From Alphaproteobacteria bacterium (GTDB taxonomy: Bacteria > Pseudomonadota > Alphaproteobacteria > Sphingomonadales > Sphingomonadaceae): DNA of 23,807 nt. The DNA lies in the NCBI GenBank assembly GCA_028293055.1, contig JAQGLD010000581.1:1-23807 (forward strand). Reading direction: 5' to 3'. Shown one piece after another: positions 15,079 through 20,896 of the stretch. The notes under the pieces are model-generated. The model had not been told where the DNA came from and searched no databases. It saw only the letters and a program-made list of their open reading frames with translations. Made by a program: the position numbers and the translations under genes. The first letter of the stretch is position 1, and each line of letters begins with the position of its first letter.

Positions 15079-16811
15079 GCAATACGGCCAATTTCGATTA
15101 TTGCGTGCAACTCGGGCTTGGGCCGCTCAAGGCGATCTTTCATCTCGCGCTCAAGAATGAGGAGATCTTTCCGCACAATTTGCCGCCGATTCCGGTCAAC
15201 CTTGGCGGCCATGCCGCCACGGTGAGCGTCCGGCTGCTGGACGACGAGACCGATCCCGCCGATCTGTCGCTCGACGACAGCAAGCATATCCGCTTCGACC
15301 TGCCGCTCGAGATCAGCGTCCAGATTCCGGACTCGCCCGATCCTTCGCTTAGCCAGGTGACCCTGAAATCGACGGTGACCGCGCCCGGCAAGCTCAACCA
15401 CTGGCCGGTCGACGGGGACGACCAGCTTGGCATCGAATTTTCCGACATCACTCCGGCGGCGGTGACCGTGCCGTCGCTGACCGGCCTGCCGACTTTGGAC
15501 TCCGGCCGGTTCGAAGCCGCGCTGCACACGCGCTACGAAAGCCTCCCGACCCACAGCTTCACCGCCGTCGGGAACACTCTCAACGTTTATGACGGGACCC
15601 GCGATCCCACGCTCAATCCGCCGAACAAGGCTGGTAATCCCGAGATTCACGGTACGCTCGAAACTCATGGCAGTGTCGATTACCTCAAGGTGACACTCCC
15701 GATCCACGCCACCATCACCAATCCGATTCCGTGGGCCAATTACGGTATCGCGACCTTCTACCGGCAAGTCGATCAGCAGAGCGGAACGGTCTGCGTTCTG
15801 ATGGCGCAGGAGCCCGCCGACCCGGCGCTCGCGTCGACCATCGCCTTCGATGGCGGCGGCCCGATCGCGGCGCAGATCGCCAGTGCGCTCAAGCCGCAGA
15901 TGATTGCGGTCCTCGCCGGGTTCGGATCGGTTTGCGAGCCCTGGTTCACCGATGCGGACGCCAAGGCCCTGATCGCGGAGCAGGCCGCTGCTTACCTCAA
16001 GCCGCTGCGTTTCCCCTTCTTCACCCCGAGGTCGGGAGACCCGGACCATCCCCTGAGCACGCCTGTAGGTTTCCTGCTTCCGCCGACCGGGACGCTAGCG
16101 GTATTGATGAACCGGCGAAGTGGGGCCGAGGCCGACGATTTCGCGCCCGACGATTTCCGCGGCGGCAACGCGCTGGCGCTGGCGATCGGGCGCGCGATGC
16201 TCGACGAGACGATCGCGAAGGCGATTGCGGACCAGTTCCCCGGTCTCAACGGCGATGGCGCCGAAGTGACCACCGCCGAAGGCACCGCCACCCTCCACTC
16301 GCTCACCGTGACTCCGTCGGACCCGGGCGAACACGACACCGCCGAGGGCCATTTGTGGACGGAAGGCGAAGCCGAGGTTCACATCGAATGCTGGCCGGAC
16401 CCCGACGTAAGCTTCTCGGCTGCGATCTTCCTGCGCCTGGACGTGGTCGAGACCGATACCGAATGCAGCGGAACGTTCCGCGCAGAGGTCGGCGATTTCG
16501 ACGCCAGCGAGAGCTGCTGCGACGTGTTCGTCGACCTGCTGATCCCGGTGGTCGGCTGGATCATGCTCGGCGTCGTCGAAAGCATGATCGACAGCGTCGG
16601 CGGAGAGCTGGCCGATCAGATCGCCGGCGAACAGTCGCGAGCGCTGCAGCCGGTGCCGCCAGTCGTGGCCGGTGTCGCGGAGCTGCAGGGCTGCCTCGAG
16701 GGCTGCGAAACCAGCTCCCAGGGACTGGTCCTGCCCGGCAAGCTGCGCATCCGGCGCGAGGGAACGAGCTTCGAGGATCTGGCCGACAATGGCGATCTGC
16801 CGCGGCCCTAG
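15075..16811 (+). CDS. Large beta-rich protein, possible TULIP-like lipid binder
   Basis: An unrecognised 578-residue protein without signal peptide. It has long alternating hydrophobic stretches typical of beta sheet, interrupted by amphipathic helices (ALALAIGRAMLDETIAKAI at about 366-384). A helix-then-sheet pattern follows at 366-460 (TATLHSLTVTP, EAEVHIECW, FSAAIFLRLDVVE). This layout resembles TULIP-type tubular lipid-binding folds, but the match is by impression only. A hydrophobic segment at about 483-502 (FVDLLIPVVGWIMLGVV) could be a membrane anchor or a buried helix. Cysteines cluster in the C-terminal third (ECSG, ESCCD, GCLEGCE). The start overlaps the previous stop as ATGA, so it is translationally coupled. 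Function is unknown. Confidence 0.72.
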   Translation: MSNTANFDYCVQLGLGPLKAIFHLALKNEEIFPHNLPPIPVNLGGHAATVSVRLLDDETDPADLSLDDSKHIRFDLPLEISVQIPDSPDPSLSQVTLKSTVTAPGKLNHWPVDGDDQLGIEFSDITPAAVTVPSLTGLPTLDSGRFEAALHTRYESLPTHSFTAVGNTLNVYDGTRDPTLNPPNKAGNPEIHGTLETHGSVDYLKVTLPIHATITNPIPWANYGIATFYRQVDQQSGTVCVLMAQEPADPALASTIAFDGGGPIAAQIASALKPQMIAVLAGFGSVCEPWFTDADAKALIAEQAAAYLKPLRFPFFTPRSGDPDHPLSTPVGFLLPPTGTLAVLMNRRSGAEADDFAPDDFRGGNALALAIGRAMLDETIAKAIADQFPGLNGDGAEVTTAEGTATLHSLTVTPSDPGEHDTAEGHLWTEGEAEVHIECWPDPDVSFSAAIFLRLDVVETDTECSGTFRAEVGDFDASESCCDVFVDLLIPVVGWIMLGVVESMIDSVGGELADQIAGEQSRALQPVPPVVAGVAELQGCLEGCETSSQGLVLPGKLRIRREGTSFEDLADNGDLPRP

Positions 16812-16820
16812 AAGGATAAG

Positions 16821-16826
16821 AGGAGG
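16821..16826 (+). promoter_or_regulatory. Perfect Shine-Dalgarno site
   Basis: AGGAGG lies 5 bases before the ATG at 16832. It is the strongest ribosome binding site in the window and fixes the start of this gene, the only one in the operon with a gap of about 20 bases before it. It suggests a highly translated product. Confidence 0.85.
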
Positions 16827-16831
16827 CGAGC

Positions 16832-18274
16832 ATGGCCACACGCAGGGGTTTTGTAGAAGCGATCGAGATCGGACGTGCTGGCCTGGCCTCGGCCTTTCTG
16901 ATTCACGAGGATGGCACACGGGCGACCTATACGATCGACGATCTGGATGCGGATCCGGAGCGGTTCAACGAACGGCTGTCGAAGCTCGGGCTGCTTCGCG
17001 ACGCGATGGATCGGGCGGAGCCCGTCGAGATCGAATTCGGCGGCGACTCCGCCAATGACGCGACCGGCGGCGGCGCCGGAACGATCGACCGGGTGCGACG
17101 CCTCACACGTGACGCGCTGGAAATGCCGCGCGACACCGACCGTGCCACCGGCCTGGTGGTCGGGCTGCGGATGGAGATCGTCAATTCGCCCGATTCTCCG
17201 GCAGAGCCGAGCGATCGAGGCACGCTGGCCCTGCTCGTCGACGGTAGTGTCGAGCGCTTCGTCATCCCGATGCAGACTCCGGAGCGGGTCACCGCCGATG
17301 CGATGGCGGCGATGGCGCGCGCCGCCCAGGCGGGCGGCGAGTCGCTGACCGTCGAATATGACACCAAGCAGCGCTTCATCACCTCAATGGAGACCGGTTC
17401 CGACAATGATGTCGGCGGGGGCGGCGGGCGCGGCGACCGGTTCGACGCGTTCGTCGAGGCGATCGGCCACAGCCCGCTCACCGACATGATGGTGGTCACC
17501 GTCACCACCGCGCCCGAATTTTCCGGTCCCGGCAATGTCGTTCCGCTCGAGCCGTTCGATCCGATGCTGCGCGCCTTGCTGGTGATGCGCGGTGCTCCCG
17601 AATATGCGCTGCTCGAAGCTGCGCTGCGAGACAAGCTCAAGGTCCGGGTAATGGCCGCCGGCGATTCCGACGAGTCGGGCGACGACCGGACTCGACCGAC
17701 CGGAGGCCCCGCCACAGGGGACAAGACCATCGACGCCGCCGGCAAGCCGGACGCAGCTCCCATCGCCGCAGGTGCGGAGTCGATGTCGGGCCTGGCCCAG
17801 GCGGTGCCCGGCTACACCAATCTCGGCGCTCAGACGATCGACAGGACCCCGCGTCCGGTTCTCGTACGCGGCGTGCAATTGCTCGCCCCCTTGTGCAGCG
17901 CGAGCCGTCCGGTCTGGCTGCAGGTCGACCGCCGCGGGCTCGACATCGGCCCAGACCAGGCGTGCGCCGACGGGGTTCCGACCAGCGACCTCAAGCCCTG
18001 GAGCCTGCGAGAGATCGACATTCCCTATCGCGCCGAGTGGATCGGCCTCGGCTGCTTCAATCACGGGGTGTACCGGTTCGAGATTTCGTTGAGCTGCGAC
18101 TTCGCAATTTTCGTCGACGGCCGCGAGCTCTGCGTCCAAAAGGACGAGCAGGAGGACGAAGGCAATATCCGCTACGTCCACGCCTGCCTGTGCGGTGATC
18201 ACGAGGTGAAGATCATCCTCGAGGCGTGGCATTGCCGCAAGCAATTCCAGATGGACGTCTACCGCATCCGCTGA
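16832..18274 (+). CDS. Unknown two-domain cytoplasmic protein
   Basis: An unrecognised 480-residue protein, with no signal peptide or membrane segment. The N-terminal 270 residues are acidic and contain a Gly-rich break at about 192-198 (GGGGGRG). A disordered linker rich in Asp, Gly, Thr and Pro at about 272-310 leads to a C-terminal domain of about 160 residues. That domain is rich in beta strands and cysteines (SCDF, LCVQ, ACLCGDH, WHCRK), which could bind metal or form a redox site, although the spacing matches no motif I know. The C-terminal domain ends in MDVYRIR. The start is fixed by a perfect AGGAGG. The neighbours on both sides belong to the same operon. Confidence 0.75.
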   Translation: MATRRGFVEAIEIGRAGLASAFLIHEDGTRATYTIDDLDADPERFNERLSKLGLLRDAMDRAEPVEIEFGGDSANDATGGGAGTIDRVRRLTRDALEMPRDTDRATGLVVGLRMEIVNSPDSPAEPSDRGTLALLVDGSVERFVIPMQTPERVTADAMAAMARAAQAGGESLTVEYDTKQRFITSMETGSDNDVGGGGGRGDRFDAFVEAIGHSPLTDMMVVTVTTAPEFSGPGNVVPLEPFDPMLRALLVMRGAPEYALLEAALRDKLKVRVMAAGDSDESGDDRTRPTGGPATGDKTIDAAGKPDAAPIAAGAESMSGLAQAVPGYTNLGAQTIDRTPRPVLVRGVQLLAPLCSASRPVWLQVDRRGLDIGPDQACADGVPTSDLKPWSLREIDIPYRAEWIGLGCFNHGVYRFEISLSCDFAIFVDGRELCVQKDEQEDEGNIRYVHACLCGDHEVKIILEAWHCRKQFQMDVYRIR

Positions 18275-18285
18275 GGAGAGAAATC

Positions 18286-18774
18286 GTGGCCGAGGAAACC
18301 CGAAGGCTCATCGTCACCCAGCCCGAAGATGTCGCCTTCGCGCTGTCCGGTAGCGAGACCGATCCGCCGTTGCGCCATCGTCTCGGCGGCGGAGTTACCC
18401 TCGGCACCGAGACGCCGATCGTCCACATGCACCTCTGGGACGAGGATCTCGTCGTCAAGCATCACGGCGAGGTCGTGCTGCGCGGGGACTGCGAGGCTCC
18501 AGTGGTGCTCGAGCACCGCTTTCCCGATGTCCACCATCAGAGCCATGTCGTTCGGACCGGGCTCGCCGAACCGATCCACCATGCGCTGCAGATGCGGACC
18601 CCGCTGCAGGTCCGTTTCTGCAACAGCTGGCATGTCGCTTCGGATTATACGATCGGAGTCGAGCTGGCCGGGCGCACGCTGATGGGGATCAGGATCACCG
18701 GCGCTACCGTCGCCACCCCGCAGCCTTGCCCCGAGGACGGATGCCCTCCGGCCCCGCCGCCGGTTCATCCGTGA
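18286..18774 (+). CDS. Small beta-rich unknown protein (162 aa)
   Basis: An unrecognised protein of 162 residues, starting at GTG 18286 with AGGAG (18274-18278) upstream; the frame from 18226 would overlap the previous gene. It is rich in His (HMHLW, KHHGE, FPDVHHQSH, IHHAL) and beta-strand patterns, suggesting a cupin- or jelly-roll-like sandwich, though no metal motif is certain. The C-terminus is a Pro/Cys tail (PCPEDGCPPAPPPVHP). It has no signal peptide. The stop overlaps the next gene's GTG start as GTGA. It may be related in fold to the C-terminal domain of the upstream gene, but I see no clear sequence match. Confidence 0.7.
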   Translation: MAEETRRLIVTQPEDVAFALSGSETDPPLRHRLGGGVTLGTETPIVHMHLWDEDLVVKHHGEVVLRGDCEAPVVLEHRFPDVHHQSHVVRTGLAEPIHHALQMRTPLQVRFCNSWHVASDYTIGVELAGRTLMGIRITGATVATPQPCPEDGCPPAPPPVHP

Positions 18775-19397
18775 GGGACGAAGGCGCTCCGCCTCCGCAA
18801 GGCCTGACCATGACCGCGGTCGAGGCCGGCCGTTTCGTGCTTCAGACCAGCGCCGCGGCGGCGCGCGCCGTCGCCGAGGCGGCGTCGGGGCGGCCCCAGC
18901 CGCCGCGCGAAGGCGAGAATTTCCTGGCTGGCCTGCTCCGCAACGGCAGCACCGCGGTAGGCGGCTTCGTCGGCCTCGCAGTCAAGGCCGCCCGCGACCG
19001 GATGACGCCCGCGGCGGCGCGTCCGGCCCAGACCGAGACCCGATCGCGGGGGCGAGGGCCCGAACTCCACCCTGGCGCCACCGCACGGGTGCCCCTCTCG
19101 ATCGACAATCCCGGCGGCGAGCCGATGGTCGGACTACAACCGCGTCTGCTCGGCGCGACCCGCAACGGCAGCAGCACCGAGCCGGCCTTCGTCGTTCGGT
19201 TCACGCCCGAACGACTCGATGTCGCGCCGCGCGACTTCGAGAAACTGGTGGTGACGATCGAGCTCGCCGGCGACATCGCGCCGGGCGAGTGGAGCCTGTT
19301 CTTCACGCTCAGCCCGGACGGGTCCGACCCGCACGAGCTGCCGTTTCAGATCGCCGCAGACGCCGGTGGAGCAGAGGCAGGCGCCACCGGCGGCTGA
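18771..19397 (+). CDS. Unknown protein with Gly-rich helix and Ig-like domain
   Basis: A 208-residue protein, last of the rightward operon, starting at a GTG that overlaps the previous stop (GTGA). Residues about 13-40 are an Ala-rich helix (AGRFVLQTSAAAARAVAEAA). A Gly-rich amphipathic stretch follows (FLAGLLRNGSTAVGGFVGLA), then a linker, and then an Ig-like beta sandwich from about residue 95 (PGATARVPLSIDNPGGEP, PAFVVRFTPERLDVAPRDFE, GEWSLFFTLSPDG). The beta part resembles domains that decorate surface or structural proteins. The helical part could insert in or lie on a membrane. Its last 52 bases overlap the end of the opposite-strand gene at 19346. Function is unknown. Confidence 0.68.
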   Translation: MRDEGAPPPQGLTMTAVEAGRFVLQTSAAAARAVAEAASGRPQPPREGENFLAGLLRNGSTAVGGFVGLAVKAARDRMTPAAARPAQTETRSRGRGPELHPGATARVPLSIDNPGGEPMVGLQPRLLGATRNGSSTEPAFVVRFTPERLDVAPRDFEKLVVTIELAGDIAPGEWSLFFTLSPDGSDPHELPFQIAADAGGAEAGATGG

Positions 19398-19756
19398 ACC
19401 GCGGATTTCCGATTCGGCCGCCGGAAGGCGGCGTCGATGAAGTCGATTCCGACATCGACTCCGACCGCGGCGGCGTCGAAGCCGAGGTCGACGCTGCGAT
19501 GCGCGCTCCGCCTGACCCCCTGGATCGTCTCGATCCGCCGGGCCGATTCGAGCCGTTCGCGGGCGACGACGCTGTCGCGTATGTCCTCCGCGATCCCGAC
19601 CAGCATGGCGAGCTCGCGTTCGCCGAGCCGGGCGACGGAGCCGGCTGCGTCGCGGACCTTGTCGGCGACCTCTCCGGCGGTACGGATCACGTCCTCGAGG
19701 CCAACGGGCGGATCTGCGTTCGTGGATTCGAATCGAGCATCGGTCATATGCGTCAC
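19346..19756 (-). CDS. Unknown small helical protein coupled to ispH
   Basis: A 136-residue protein, mostly predicted alpha-helical and acidic/basic, beginning VTHMTDARFESTNADPPVGL and ending in an Ala/Pro-rich tail. The GTG at 19756 overlaps the ispH stop as GTGA, the same coupling used elsewhere in the window, which supports it as a real gene. An internal ATG at 19747 is an alternative start. A hydrophobic stretch near residues 93-108 (GFDAAAVGVDVGIDFI) may be a weak amphipathic helix. I do not recognise a family. The 3' end overlaps the convergent gene by 52 bases. Confidence 0.6.
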   Translation of the reverse strand: MTHMTDARFESTNADPPVGLEDVIRTAGEVADKVRDAAGSVARLGERELAMLVGIAEDIRDSVVARERLESARRIETIQGVRRSAHRSVDLGFDAAAVGVDVGIDFIDAAFRRPNRKSAVQPPVAPASAPPASAAI

Positions 19757-20697
19757 CCTCTTTGCAATGCGCGCAGTGAGGCGGGCGGACGGAAGCTGAT
19801 CGTCTCTCGCTCGCCAATGTCGTAAACTTTGGCGACCGGAAGATGTTCAGTCAACCAGGCGACAACTTCCTCGATCAGCGTTTCGGGCGCCGAAGCGCTC
19901 GAGGTGACGCCGACATGGCGTGCGCTCGCGAATAGCTCCGTGGTCAGATCGGACGCCCGCTCGATCAGCACCCCGCGGGCGCCGGTTTCCTCCGCGACTT
20001 CGACCAGCCGGCGCGAATTGGAACTGTGGGGCGCGCCGATCACCACGATCACCTGGCAGCGCCGGGCAAGCTGGATCACCGCATCCTGGCGATTCTGGGT
20101 GGCGTAGCAGATCGTGCTGCCATGCGGTTCGGCCAGCGCCGGAAATCGCCTGCGAAGCACATCGACGATCTCGCGGGTGGCTTCGACTGCCAAGGTGGTC
20201 TGCGTCACATAGGCGACCGCATCCGGCCGCGGCACCTCGACCGTTTCCGCTTCTTCCCGAGTCTCGATCACGACGACTCCGCCGCGGCTGGGATCGCGAT
20301 GGCCGACAAGCCCGTCGACCTCGACATGGCCGCGATGGCCGATGACGATGACGGTGCGGCCCTTGCCGGTCTGTCGAAGCACTTCGAGCTGGACCTTGGA
20401 GACGAGCGGACAGGTCGCGTCGATCACCCTCAGGGTACGTTCCCGCGCCCGCTCGAGCACGGCGCGGCTGACCCCGTGCGCGCTCATCACCGCGATCGAG
20501 CCTTCCGGTATTTCGTCCACGTCCTCGACGAAGATCGCGCCGCGTCGCTCAAGCTGCTCGACCACAAAATGATTGTGAACGATCGCATGACGCACGTAAA
20601 TCGGCTGGTCGACCGTATCGAGCAGCTCGTCGACGATGCTCACCGCCCGGTCGACACCGGCACAGAAACCGCGGGGATTGGCCAGGAATACGTGCAT
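19753..20697 (-). CDS. ispH: 4-hydroxy-3-methylbut-2-enyl diphosphate reductase
   Basis: IspH carries out the last step of the MEP pathway, reducing HMBPP to IPP and DMAPP with a [4Fe-4S] cluster. The 314-residue length fits. The three cluster cysteines are in GFCAGVDRA (Cys12), DATCPLVSKV and STICYATQNRQ. Substrate motifs IVHNHFVV, MSAHGVS, GHRGHVEVDG and APHSSNSRRL are present. The ATG at 20697 starts the conserved MHVFLANPRGFC, with GAGG upstream; the longer frame to 20766 is not conserved-looking. It overlaps a small unknown gene downstream. IPP is the substrate of the polyprenyl synthase in the nearby accessory locus. Whether this is the only ispH copy in the genome cannot be seen. Confidence 0.95.
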   Translation of the reverse strand: MHVFLANPRGFCAGVDRAVSIVDELLDTVDQPIYVRHAIVHNHFVVEQLERRGAIFVEDVDEIPEGSIAVMSAHGVSRAVLERARERTLRVIDATCPLVSKVQLEVLRQTGKGRTVIVIGHRGHVEVDGLVGHRDPSRGGVVVIETREEAETVEVPRPDAVAYVTQTTLAVEATREIVDVLRRRFPALAEPHGSTICYATQNRQDAVIQLARRCQVIVVIGAPHSSNSRRLVEVAEETGARGVLIERASDLTTELFASARHVGVTSSASAPETLIEEVVAWLTEHLPVAKVYDIGERETISFRPPASLRALQRG

Positions 20698-20896
20698 GCT
20701 GGACCTCGGCAAGTCATTGGAGAATCGCCAGTCGCAACAATACAGCAGGGGGCCACAAATTGCCATTTCAATCGACTGTCACCGCTGTAATGTTTTCGAG
20801 CAGTTTAAGCAGCCGATGGACAAGTTGCTGAAATAGAAGCCATTGATGCCAAAGATCGCACCTGATTTTACTGTAGTTTCTTTGCCGTGCCAACGA
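20698..20896. other. Interval between mfd and ispH
   Basis: About 200 bases without a gene. It is AT-richer than the flanks and should contain the ispH promoter on the minus strand, but no convincing -35/-10 pair was found. No obvious terminator follows mfd, so mfd-ispH read-through is possible. Confidence 0.5.
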
